From contig CAMIKG010000030.1 of the NCBI GenBank assembly GCA_946221915.1, positions 1-51,537 on the forward strand: a stretch of 51,537 bases of DNA, written 5' to 3'. The position numbers were made by a program, and so were the translations under genes. This DNA comes from an uncultured Erwinia sp. Its GTDB lineage: Bacteria > Pseudomonadota > Gammaproteobacteria > Enterobacterales > Enterobacteriaceae. Positions 16,183 through 23,673 of the stretch are shown here, one piece after another; positions within the stretch are counted from its first letter, which is position 1, and each line of letters starts with the position of its first letter. The notes beneath the pieces were generated by a model that saw only the letters and a list, made by a program, of their open reading frames with translations, had not been told where the DNA came from and searched no databases.

Positions 16183-16210
16183 AAGGGGCCTGCTCAGGCC
16201 CCTTTATTTT
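16183..16210 (+). terminator. attenuating terminator between rpsB and tsf
   Basis: AAGGGGCC and GGCCCCTT (16183-16190 with 16197-16204) form a perfect 8-bp stem with a 6-base loop, followed by TATTTTA. The interrupted U-tract suggests partial termination, allowing read-through into tsf. Confidence 0.7.
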
Positions 16211-16317
16211 ATCCAAGTCTGTCACGCTGGCCGCTGCGGCAAGCGGGGTAGAGTAAATTTTCCGCAACAACTCTCTGCGAGTGTATAAGCACTCTGAGAC
16301 GAATCGAGGATTCTGGA

Positions 16318-17166
16318 ATGGCTGAAATTACCGCTGCATTGGTAAAAGAACTGCGTGAGCGTACTGGCGCAGGCATGATGGACTGCAAAAAAGCGCTGAC
16401 TGAAGCGAGTGGCGACATCGAGCTGGCAATTGAGAACATGCGTAAATCGGGTGCGATCAAAGCAGCCAAGAAAGCAGGCAACGTTGCTGCTGACGGCGTG
16501 ATCAAAACCAAAATCGCTGACGGCTTCGCTGTGATTCTGGAAGTTAACTGCCAGACCGACTTCGTTGCAAAAGACGCTGGTTTCCAGGCATTTGCTGACA
16601 AAGTTGTTGATGCAGCTGTTGCTGGTAAAGTGACTGATGTGGAAGTTCTGAAAGCGCAGTTCGAAGAAGAACGCGTGGCGCTGGTTGCCAAAATCGGTGA
16701 GAACATCAACATCCGTCGTGTTGCTATCCTGGAAGGCGCAGAGCTGAACAGCTACCAGCACGGTGCGCGTATCGGCGTTCTGGTATCTACTACCGGTGCT
16801 GATGAAGAGCTGAGCAAGCAGATTGCTATGCACGTTGCTGCAAGCAAGCCTGAGTTTGTTAAGCCGGAAGACGTGTCTGCTGAAGTGGTTGAGAAAGAGT
16901 ACCAGGTTCAGCTGGACATCGCGATGCAGTCTGGCAAGCCAAAAGAAATCGCAGAGAAAATGGTTGAAGGCCGTATGAAGAAATTCACCGGCGAAGTTTC
17001 TCTGACCGGTCAGGCTTTCGTTATCGATCCAGCTAAAACTGTTGGTCAGGCGCTGAAAGAGAAAAACGCTGACGTGACCAACTTCATCCGCTTTGAAGTG
17101 GGCGAAGGTATCGAGAAAGTTGAAACCGACTTCGCAGCAGAAGTTGCTGCCATGTCTAAGCAGTAA
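16318..17166 (+). CDS. tsf: elongation factor Ts
   Basis: Guanine-nucleotide exchange factor that releases GDP from EF-Tu. The 282-residue protein has the N-terminal UBA-like domain (1-55, LVKELRERTGAGMMDCKKAL), the EF-Tu-contacting TDF motif (CQTDFVAKD, about residues 78-87) and the two core subdomains with a coiled-coil protrusion. It is highly biased in codon use. It is the second gene of rpsB-tsf and ends at a strong terminator. Confidence 0.99.
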   Translation: MAEITAALVKELRERTGAGMMDCKKALTEASGDIELAIENMRKSGAIKAAKKAGNVAADGVIKTKIADGFAVILEVNCQTDFVAKDAGFQAFADKVVDAAVAGKVTDVEVLKAQFEEERVALVAKIGENINIRRVAILEGAELNSYQHGARIGVLVSTTGADEELSKQIAMHVAASKPEFVKPEDVSAEVVEKEYQVQLDIAMQSGKPKEIAEKMVEGRMKKFTGEVSLTGQAFVIDPAKTVGQALKEKNADVTNFIRFEVGEGIEKVETDFAAEVAAMSKQ

Positions 17167-17181
17167 TATATGGTCCTGAAA

Positions 17182-17208
17182 AGAGCCGCCGCAGGGCGGC
17201 TCTTTTTT
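17182..17208 (+). terminator. intrinsic terminator of rpsB-tsf
   Basis: AGAGCCGCC pairs perfectly with GGCGGCTCT (17182-17190 with 17195-17203) and is followed by TTTTTG. This is a strong terminator 15 bases after tsf. Confidence 0.9.
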
Positions 17209-17288
17209 GCCCGTCTGATAGGGCCACGCTTTTCAGTCTCATCCCAATAGTAATTTGTAATGACTAAGCGGATGATACATCAGATTTT

Positions 17289-17480
17289 ACCCGTCATACT
17301 TCAAGTTGCAGGTGCGTTGGCTGCGCCCGCTCACACCGGTCACATAGTTATCTATGCTCCCGGTGATTCGCAGGCTTGCCGCGTGACTCGACCCTTTGGG
17401 TCTCGCCCCTACGGGGCCAGCGCAAGCGCTGTTCAAAAACGCCACTGGCGTTTTTGTCCCGCAACTCGAATTATTTAGGG
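17289..17480 (-). repeat. ERIC element with 66-bp hairpin-string insertion, copy 1
   Basis: A 192-bp element fills most of the gap between the tsf terminator and pyrH (the 357-bp stretch 17167-17523 holds no gene). Read on the minus strand, it runs from CCCTAAATAATTCGAGTTGC to CTTGAAGTATGACGGG. It contains the ERIC core hairpin around CATAG-ATAA-CTATG. Compared with the roughly 127-bp standard ERIC, an extra block of about 66 bp near the left end is made of four tandem hairpins. It is the inverted partner of the copy at 18947-19138 and ends about 43 bp before the pyrH start, so it sits in the likely pyrH promoter or leader. Confidence 0.85.
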
Positions 17481-17523
17481 TTTAACTCTCCCAATTTGAT
17501 GCTAGCTTCCAGGAAAAATGACC

Positions 17524-18249
17524 ATGGCTACCAATGCAAAACCTGTATATCAACGTATCCTGCTAAAACTGAGTGGTGAAGCACTGCAAGGTGCCGAAGG
17601 TTTTGGTATCGACGCAAGCGTACTCGATCGTATGGCGCAAGAAGTGAAAGAGCTGGTCGAGCTCGGCATTCAGGTGGGCGTGGTGATCGGCGGTGGTAAC
17701 CTGTTCCGCGGCGCGGGTCTGGCGCAGGCGGGAATGAACCGTGTGGTCGGCGACCATATGGGAATGCTGGCAACGGTAATGAACGGTCTGGCGATGCGTG
17801 ATGCGTTGCACCGCGCCTATGTGAACGCGCGCCTGATGTCAGCGATCCCGCTAAATGGCGTGTGCGACAACTACAGTTGGGCAGAAGCGATTAGCCTGCT
17901 GCGCAACAACCGCGTGGTGATCTTCTCCGCAGGTACCGGCAACCCATTCTTTACTACCGATTCCGCCGCTTGCCTGCGCGGTATCGAAATCGAAGCCGAT
18001 GTGGTGCTGAAAGCCACCAAAGTTGACGGCGTCTACTCTGCCGACCCGGTGAAAAACCCGGATGCCACGCTGTACGAACAGCTGACCTATGGCGAAGTGC
18101 TGGAAAAAGAGCTGAAAGTGATGGATCTGGCAGCCTTTACTCTGGCGCGCGACCATCAATTGCCTATCCGCGTGTTCAACATGAATAAGCCAGGCGCACT
18201 GCGCCGCGTGGTGATGGGTGAAAAAGAAGGCACGCTGATTACGCATTAA
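17524..18249 (+). CDS. pyrH: UMP kinase PyrH
   Basis: Phosphorylates UMP to UDP, feeding all pyrimidine nucleotide and UDP-sugar synthesis; essential, a hexamer regulated by GTP and UTP. The 241 residues show the amino-acid-kinase fold: LLKLSGEAL at 12-20, GVVIGGGNLFRGAG around 52-65, the UMP-binding GDHMGMLATVMNGLAM, and SAGTGNPFFTTDSAACLRG near 140. Start ATG 17524 (MATNAKPVY) follows CCAGGA at suitable spacing; the ATG six bases upstream is less likely. pyrH and frr form a two-gene unit boxed in by inverted ERIC copies. Confidence 0.98.
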   Translation: MATNAKPVYQRILLKLSGEALQGAEGFGIDASVLDRMAQEVKELVELGIQVGVVIGGGNLFRGAGLAQAGMNRVVGDHMGMLATVMNGLAMRDALHRAYVNARLMSAIPLNGVCDNYSWAEAISLLRNNRVVIFSAGTGNPFFTTDSAACLRGIEIEADVVLKATKVDGVYSADPVKNPDATLYEQLTYGEVLEKELKVMDLAAFTLARDHQLPIRVFNMNKPGALRRVVMGEKEGTLITH

Positions 18250-18378
18250 TATCAGTCAGGGCATAAAATAGGGTATATTCTGGGGGCGCGCGGCGAAGTC
18301 ATGCGCTCCATTCAGGATTATTTAAACGGGTCTCCCTTGCTGAGGCCTGCCTGGTAACCAGAATCCAAGGGTTCCAAC

Positions 18379-18936
18379 GTGATTAACGACATCAGAAAAG
18401 ATGCTGACACGCGCATGGATAAATGCGTTGAAGCATTCAAAAACCATATCAGCAAAGTGCGCACCGGTCGCGCTTCTCCTTCCATCCTCGACGGCATCGT
18501 GGTGGAGTATTACGGTACGCCAACGCCGCTGCGTCAGCTGGCTAACGTCACCGTAGAAGATTCCCGTACGCTGAAAATCAACGTCTTTGACCGTTCTCTG
18601 AGTGCGGCGGTAGAGAAAGCGATTATGGCCTCTGATTTGGGTCTGAACCCAAGCTCAGCAGGTACCGATATTCGTGTTCCCCTGCCACCACTGACCGAAG
18701 AACGTCGTAAAGACCTGATCAAAGTGGTGCGTGGCGAAGCGGAGCAGGGGCGTGTTTCCGTGCGTAACGTCCGCCGCGATGCGAACGACAAAGTCAAAGC
18801 GCTGCTGAAAGATAAAGAGATCAGCGAAGACGAAGAGCGTCGTTCACAGGATGATATCCAGAAGATGACCGATGCTTACATCAAGAAGATTGATGTCGCG
18901 CTGGCGGAAAAAGAAGCGGAACTGATGGAATTCTGA
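18379..18936 (+). CDS. frr: ribosome recycling factor
   Basis: With EF-G it splits post-termination ribosomes; essential. The 185-residue protein is the full family length and keeps the signatures KVRTGRASPSILDGIVVEYYG (about 30-50), GLNPSSAGTDIRVPLPPLTEERRKDL and RNVRRDANDKVKALLKDKEISEDE, which form the three-helix bundle arms. The start codon is GTG, as in E. coli, with AAGGG upstream. A 129-bp gap separates it from pyrH; TATATT at 18274 may be the -10 of an frr promoter, which is uncertain. The gene is followed within 10 bases by ERIC copy 2 and then a strong terminator. Confidence 0.98.
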   Translation: MINDIRKDADTRMDKCVEAFKNHISKVRTGRASPSILDGIVVEYYGTPTPLRQLANVTVEDSRTLKINVFDRSLSAAVEKAIMASDLGLNPSSAGTDIRVPLPPLTEERRKDLIKVVRGEAEQGRVSVRNVRRDANDKVKALLKDKEISEDEERRSQDDIQKMTDAYIKKIDVALAEKEAELMEF

Positions 18937-18946
18937 TTCCTGTATG

Positions 18947-19138
18947 CCCTAAATAATTCGAGTTGCAGGACAAAAACGCCAGTGGCGTTTTTGAACAGCG
19001 CTTGCGCTGGCCCCGTAGGGGCGAGACCCAAAGGGTCGAGTCACGCGGCGAATCCGCGAGTCCCCGGGAGCATAGATAACTATGTGACTGGGGTGAGCGG
19101 ATGAAGCCAACGCATCTGCAACTTGAAGTATGACGGGA
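18947..19138 (+). repeat. ERIC element with 66-bp hairpin-string insertion, copy 2
   Basis: A 192-bp inverted copy of the element at 17289-17480, starting 10 bases after the frr stop. The insertion (about 18972-19037) contains four perfect mini-hairpins in a row: AAAAACGCC/GGCGTTTTT, CAGCGC/GCGCTG, GCCCC/GGGGC and GACCC/GGGTC, with loops of 2-3 bases. The insertion is base-for-base the same as in copy 1; differences fall mainly in the ERIC core. The core here (TCCCCGGGAG...GACTGGGGTGAGCG) is close to the published ERIC consensus. The element is transcribed as part of the frr 3' UTR, ahead of the terminator. Confidence 0.88.
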
Positions 19139-19151
19139 ATATGCGCCGTTG

Positions 19152-19210
19152 AAACGCCGTCCAGATCCCCGTTCAGACAGAATGACGGATCTGGCGGCGT
19201 TTTGCATTTT
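19152..19210 (+). terminator. long-stem terminator of pyrH-frr
   Basis: AAACGCCG-T-CCAGATCC (19152-19168) pairs with GGATCTGG-CGGCGTTT (19187-19202), a 16-bp stem with one bulged T and an 18-base loop, followed by TTGCATTTT. The ERIC copy therefore lies inside the frr transcript. The remaining bases to dxr (19211-19254) show no clear promoter. Confidence 0.8.
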
Positions 19211-19254
19211 GATACGTCAATGCGGCAGGCATTGGCCCTCAGGCAGAAGAAAAC

Positions 19255-20457
19255 ATGAAGCAATTGACCATCCTCGGTTCAACCGGTTCCATTGGCGTCA
19301 GTACGCTGGCGGTGGTGCGTGAAAATCCCCAGCGGTATGCGGTAAAGGCGCTGGTCGCCGGACGCAATGTCGCGAAGATGGTGGAGCAGTGCCAGCAATT
19401 TCGTCCGTCGTACGCCTGTATGAGTGACGAGGCGTCAGCACAGGCGTTGCGCCAGCAGCTGAACGCGCTGAATATCGCCACGGAAGTGCTGGCGGGGGAG
19501 CTGGCTGCCTGTGAGCTGGCGGCGCTGGAGGATGTGGATCAGGTCATGGCGGCGATTGTGGGCGCCGCAGGTCTGTTACCGACGCTGGCGGCGATTCGCG
19601 CCGGAAAAACCGTGTTGCTGGCTAACAAAGAAGCGCTCGTCACCTGTGGCCGCTTATTTATGGACGCTGTGCGTCACTCTGGCGCCCAACTGCTGCCGAT
19701 TGATAGCGAACACAATGCTATTTTTCAGAGTTTACCTGCTGCCATCCAGCAGCAGTTGGGGTACGCTGATCTCAGGGATAACGGCATTGACAGCGTTATT
19801 CTCACGGGATCGGGTGGCCCGTTTCGTGACACGCCGCTGGACACACTGCACAGTGTGACACCGGATCAGGCGTGTGCGCATCCGAACTGGTCGATGGGAC
19901 GTAAAATCTCTGTCGATTCGGCCACCATGATGAATAAAGGCCTGGAATACATCGAAGCCCGCTGGCTGTTTAATGCGACTGACGCTCAGATGGAAGTGAT
20001 TCTGCACCCGCAATCGGTGATCCATTCTATGGTGCGTTACCGGGATGGCAGTGTGATTGCGCAGTTGGGATCTCCTGATATGCGTACGCCGATCGCCCAT
20101 GCGATGGCCTGGCCACAGCGCGTCAGCGCTGGTGTTACGCCACTGGATTTCACCCGTATGGGGGCGCTCACCTTCTCAGAGCCTGACTTTGCGCGCTACC
20201 CTTGCCTGAAGCTGGCGATGGACGCCTGTGAACAGGGCCAGGCTGCCACTACCGCGCTAAATGCGGCGAATGAAGTGGCTGTCGCGGCGTTTTTGCAGTC
20301 ACAGATTCGTTTCACCGACATCGCCGCTATCAACACGGCGGTACTGACGGGGCTGTCCTGTGCGGAGCCGGAGAGCGTGGAAGCCGTACTGGCTGTCGAT
20401 CAGCAGGCGCGCGCCGCCGCGCAGGAGTTACTGCCACGCTTTGCCGTCAGTCGGTAA
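19255..20457 (+). CDS. dxr: 1-deoxy-D-xylulose-5-phosphate reductoisomerase
   Basis: Second step of the MEP isoprenoid pathway: NADPH-dependent rearrangement and reduction of DXP to 2-C-methyl-erythritol 4-phosphate, the fosmidomycin target. The 400 residues begin with the NADPH-binding GSTGSIG (8-14). They contain the metal and substrate motifs LLPIDSEHNAIFQ (about 147-159), TGSGGPF (about 184-190) and SVDSATMMNKGLEYIEARWLF (about 221-241), with the helical C-terminal domain complete. A terminator immediately downstream suggests it ends its own transcript before uppS. Confidence 0.98.
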   Translation: MKQLTILGSTGSIGVSTLAVVRENPQRYAVKALVAGRNVAKMVEQCQQFRPSYACMSDEASAQALRQQLNALNIATEVLAGELAACELAALEDVDQVMAAIVGAAGLLPTLAAIRAGKTVLLANKEALVTCGRLFMDAVRHSGAQLLPIDSEHNAIFQSLPAAIQQQLGYADLRDNGIDSVILTGSGGPFRDTPLDTLHSVTPDQACAHPNWSMGRKISVDSATMMNKGLEYIEARWLFNATDAQMEVILHPQSVIHSMVRYRDGSVIAQLGSPDMRTPIAHAMAWPQRVSAGVTPLDFTRMGALTFSEPDFARYPCLKLAMDACEQGQAATTALNAANEVAVAAFLQSQIRFTDIAAINTAVLTGLSCAEPESVEAVLAVDQQARAAAQELLPRFAVSR

Positions 20458-20517
20458 TTCAACGATTTGCGGAGTCGCTATTTGTTCACGCGGCCGGAAA
20501 TGATATAGTCTCCGGCT

Positions 20518-20569
20518 AGCGCTGAGCTAAGCAGCGCTTGCAGAGAGCCGTGTGGAACACGGCTTTTTT
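20518..20569 (+). terminator. tandem hairpins and intrinsic terminator of dxr
   Basis: A first hairpin AGCGCTG/CAGCGCT (20518-20524 with 20532-20538) is followed by the terminator proper, GCCGTGT/ACACGGC (20547-20553 with 20557-20563), with a run of six T residues to 20569. Confidence 0.8.
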
Positions 20570-20632
20570 GCGCCAGCGCGCAGAGTATTCAGAAGCCGTT
20601 GTATTTCTGATTAAAGGAAATAATTACGCGTT

Positions 20633-21385
20633 ATGTCGTCCGAAAATCTATTAAAAACCGATGACCAACCCGGGACTGGGCCCCGTCATGTGGCCATCAT
20701 TATGGATGGCAACGGTCGCTGGGCAAAGAATCAGGGCAAAATGCGCATCTCTGGTCATAAAGCGGGAGTGAAGTCGGTACGTCGTGCCGTCAGTTTCGCT
20801 GTGAGTAATAAGCTCGAGGCACTCACGCTTTATGCCTTCAGTAGTGAAAACTGGAGCCGTCCGCCGCAGGAAGTGCTGGGGCTGATGGAGCTTTTTAGCT
20901 GGGCGCTCGACAGCGAAGTAAAAAGTCTGCACAAGCATAATGTTCGTCTGAGAATTATCGGTGACATGAGCCGGTTTAACTCACGTCTCCAGGAGCGTAT
21001 TCGTCGCGCAGAGGAACTTACTCAACAAAATAATGGATTAACTCTCAACATTGCCGCGAATTATGGCGGCCGTTGGGATATCATTCACGGCGTCAGACAC
21101 ATTGCCGAACAGGTGCAGGAAGGATTGCTTCGTCCCGATCAAATCGAAGAAGAAACCCTGGCGCAGCATCTTTGTCTGAACGAACTGGCGCCAGTGGATC
21201 TGGTAATAAGGACCGGGGGAGAGCATCGTATCAGTAACTTCCTGCTGTGGCAGGTTGCCTATGCTGAGTTTTACTTTACCGATGTTCTCTGGCCTGACTT
21301 TGATGAACAAGTTTTTGAAGGTGCAATGAATGCTTTCTCTCACCGAGAGCGCCGGTATGGCGGCGCAGCACCTGGTGGCGCCTGA
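20633..21385 (+). CDS. uppS: undecaprenyl diphosphate synthase
   Basis: Adds eight isopentenyl units in cis to farnesyl-PP to make the C55 lipid carrier for peptidoglycan, O-antigen and other surface polymers (also called ispU). The 250-residue cis-prenyltransferase has the catalytic aspartate D25 in IIMDGNGRWAK, SENWSRP in the substrate loop, and the C-terminal DLVIRTGGEHRISNFLLWQ motif. ATG 20633 was chosen because AAAGGAA lies upstream and the protein then matches the family N-terminus. It starts the uppS-cdsA-rseP run, with 18 bp to cdsA. Confidence 0.97.
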   Translation: MSSENLLKTDDQPGTGPRHVAIIMDGNGRWAKNQGKMRISGHKAGVKSVRRAVSFAVSNKLEALTLYAFSSENWSRPPQEVLGLMELFSWALDSEVKSLHKHNVRLRIIGDMSRFNSRLQERIRRAEELTQQNNGLTLNIAANYGGRWDIIHGVRHIAEQVQEGLLRPDQIEEETLAQHLCLNELAPVDLVIRTGGEHRISNFLLWQVAYAEFYFTDVLWPDFDEQVFEGAMNAFSHRERRYGGAAPGGA

Positions 21386-21403
21386 GCGCACTGGGGGTAA
21401 CTC

Positions 21404-22255
21404 TTGCTGAAGTCTCGTCTGATTACAGCGTTCATATTGATACCGCTGGTGATCGCGGCGCTTTTCCTGCTGCCCCCATCAGGCTTTATGATCATTACCT
21501 TAGCGGTTTGCATGCTGGCAGCATGGGAGTGGGGCCAGTTTGCCGGCTTTACCTCTCGTCCCCAGCGTCTTTCCCTGGCCGCGATCTGCGGCCTGCTGCT
21601 CGGCGCGATGGCGCTGACGCTTCCCGTTCATGATGTGCAATTGCCGGCAATCAGCCTGTGGCTGTGGACATCGCTGGTCTGGTGGCTGGCGGCGCTGGTG
21701 CTGGTGCTGTTTTATCCGGCATCTGCGTCTCTTTGGCGTCAGTCACGTTTCCTGCGGCTGGCCTTCGGTATTCTGACGATTGTGCCTTTCTTCTGGGGCA
21801 TGCTGGCGCTGCGTCATTATCACTACGATCTGGATCACTTTGCGGGCGCCTGGTGGCTGCTGTATGTGATGTTTCTCGTGTGGGGCGCGGATTCTGGCGC
21901 GTATATGTTTGGCCGCCTGTTCGGCAAGCGTAAGCTGGCGCCTAAGGTGTCTCCGGGCAAAACCTGGGAAGGTTTTTTTGGCGGTCTGCTGACTTCGGCG
22001 CTGATTTCCGTGCTGTTCGGTGCGCTGGCACCACTGAGTGTGGAACCTGTCGCACTGCTGGTCTGTTCGCTAACGGCGGCGCTGGCCTCGGTGCTGGGCG
22101 ATTTGACCGAAAGCATGTTCAAGCGTGAAGCCGGGATTAAAGACAGCGGCAACCTGATCCCCGGTCACGGCGGCATTCTCGACCGTATTGATAGCCTGAC
22201 GGCGGCGGTGCCAGTATTTGCCTGCCTGCTGTTGCTGGTGTTCAGAACCCTGTAG
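21404..22255 (+). CDS. cdsA: phosphatidate cytidylyltransferase CdsA
   Basis: Inner-membrane enzyme that makes CDP-diacylglycerol from phosphatidate and CTP, the precursor of all phospholipids. The 283-residue protein is mostly hydrophobic with about eight membrane spans and ends with the CDS signature (near 228-258, SMFKREAGIKDSGNLIPGHGG with the LDRIDSL continuation). It also has the VSPGKTWEGFFGG motif near 181. The start is TTG (MLKSRLITAF), as in E. coli, with GGGGGTAA upstream. The spacing of 18 bp from uppS and 14 bp to rseP points to one operon. Confidence 0.97.
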   Translation: MLKSRLITAFILIPLVIAALFLLPPSGFMIITLAVCMLAAWEWGQFAGFTSRPQRLSLAAICGLLLGAMALTLPVHDVQLPAISLWLWTSLVWWLAALVLVLFYPASASLWRQSRFLRLAFGILTIVPFFWGMLALRHYHYDLDHFAGAWWLLYVMFLVWGADSGAYMFGRLFGKRKLAPKVSPGKTWEGFFGGLLTSALISVLFGALAPLSVEPVALLVCSLTAALASVLGDLTESMFKREAGIKDSGNLIPGHGGILDRIDSLTAAVPVFACLLLLVFRTL

Positions 22256-22269
22256 AGGACGCGGTTGCC

Positions 22270-23619
22270 ATGTTAAGTGTACTCTGGAGTTTTGCTGCCT
22301 TTATCGTCGCGCTGGGCGTGTTAATCACTGTCCACGAGTTTGGTCATTTCTGGGTGGCGCGCCGCTGCGGCGTCAAAGTTGAACGGTTCTCTATTGGTTT
22401 TGGCAAGGCGCTGTGGCGCCGCCGTGACCGGCAGGGAACGGAGTATGTTATTGCGCTGATCCCGCTGGGCGGCTACGTCAAAATGCTCGATGAGCGTGTG
22501 GAAAGCGTACCGCCTGAACTCCGTCATCAATCTTTCAATAATAAAACTGTGCTGCAACGCGCGTCGATTATTGCCGCCGGTCCCATCGCCAACTTTATTT
22601 TCGCCATCTTCGCTTACTGGCTGGTCTTTATCCACGGTGTCCCTGGTGTTCGTCCGGTTGTTGGTGAAATAATGAGCGGTTCGGTGGCGGCAGAAGCGCA
22701 AATTTCCCCCGGTATGGAACTAAAAGCAGTCGACGGTATCGAAACGCCTGACTGGGAAGCAGTGCGCATGGCGCTGGTGGCGAAAATTGGCGATGACCAG
22801 ACCACCATCAGCGTAGCGCCATTTGGTTCCGCCCAGACCATGGAAAAGACGCTTAATTTACGCGACTGGCAGTTCGAGCCTGACAGGCAGGACCCGGTAG
22901 TATCGTTAGGTATCCGCCCGCGCGGACCGGAGATTGAATCGGTACTGGCTGAAGTGCAAGCCGGCTCACCTGCCAGTGAAGCAGGTTTGCAAGCAGGCGA
23001 CAGGATCGTTAAAGTCGATGGTCAGCCGTTAGGGCAATGGCAAAATTTTGTCACCCTGGTGCGCGATAATCCGGGTAAGGCGATAACGCTGGATGTTGAA
23101 CGACAAGGTGAAGCGATCAGGCTGAACCTGACGCCGGCGGCAAAACCGGGTAACAGTGCGGAAGGCTTTGTTGGCGTGATACCACGTGTGCTGCCTCTGC
23201 CGGACGAATATAAGACGGTGCGTCAGTATGGTCCGTTTGCAGCGATTGGTGAGGCCACGGCGAAAACCTGGCAACTGATGAAGCTGACGGTCAACATGCT
23301 TGGCAAGCTGATCACCGGTGATGTGAAGCTGAACAATCTGAGCGGGCCGATTTCGATCGCGCAGGGCGCCGGAATGTCAGCAGAGTATGGGGTGATTTAT
23401 TACCTGATGTTCCTCGCATTAATCAGCGTGAACCTCGGGATTATCAATCTGTTCCCGTTACCGGTTTTAGATGGTGGGCATCTGCTCTTTCTGGCGATCG
23501 AAAAGATCAAGGGGGGACCGGTGTCCGAGCGAGTTCAGGACTTCAGCTACCGTATCGGCTCAATTTTGCTGGTGCTGTTAATGGGGCTTGCACTATTCAA
23601 TGATTTCTCACGCCTGTAA
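22270..23619 (+). CDS. rseP: RIP metalloprotease RseP
   Basis: Inner-membrane site-2 protease that cuts the anti-sigma factor RseA within the membrane after DegS, releasing sigma-E, and also removes signal-peptide remnants. The 449 residues carry the zinc motif HEFGH (H22, E23, H26), two periplasmic PDZ domains in the middle (about 115-310), and the third zinc ligand in NLFPLPVLDGGHLLF near residue 402. Four membrane segments are expected. It lies upstream of the sigma-E-linked genes bamA and skp, so its location fits its role in outer-membrane stress. Confidence 0.98.
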   Translation: MLSVLWSFAAFIVALGVLITVHEFGHFWVARRCGVKVERFSIGFGKALWRRRDRQGTEYVIALIPLGGYVKMLDERVESVPPELRHQSFNNKTVLQRASIIAAGPIANFIFAIFAYWLVFIHGVPGVRPVVGEIMSGSVAAEAQISPGMELKAVDGIETPDWEAVRMALVAKIGDDQTTISVAPFGSAQTMEKTLNLRDWQFEPDRQDPVVSLGIRPRGPEIESVLAEVQAGSPASEAGLQAGDRIVKVDGQPLGQWQNFVTLVRDNPGKAITLDVERQGEAIRLNLTPAAKPGNSAEGFVGVIPRVLPLPDEYKTVRQYGPFAAIGEATAKTWQLMKLTVNMLGKLITGDVKLNNLSGPISIAQGAGMSAEYGVIYYLMFLALISVNLGIINLFPLPVLDGGHLLFLAIEKIKGGPVSERVQDFSYRIGSILLVLLMGLALFNDFSRL

Positions 23620-23673
23620 CCGCCGCAAGGCGCCTGCAGGCACGGGACGTGTTAGGAAGAACGCATAACAACG

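Noticed and set aside
18949..19263. open frames through ERIC copy 2, and 17260-17478 through copy 1
   Set aside because: They are translations of the repeat itself (the same peptide strings appear in both), not genes.
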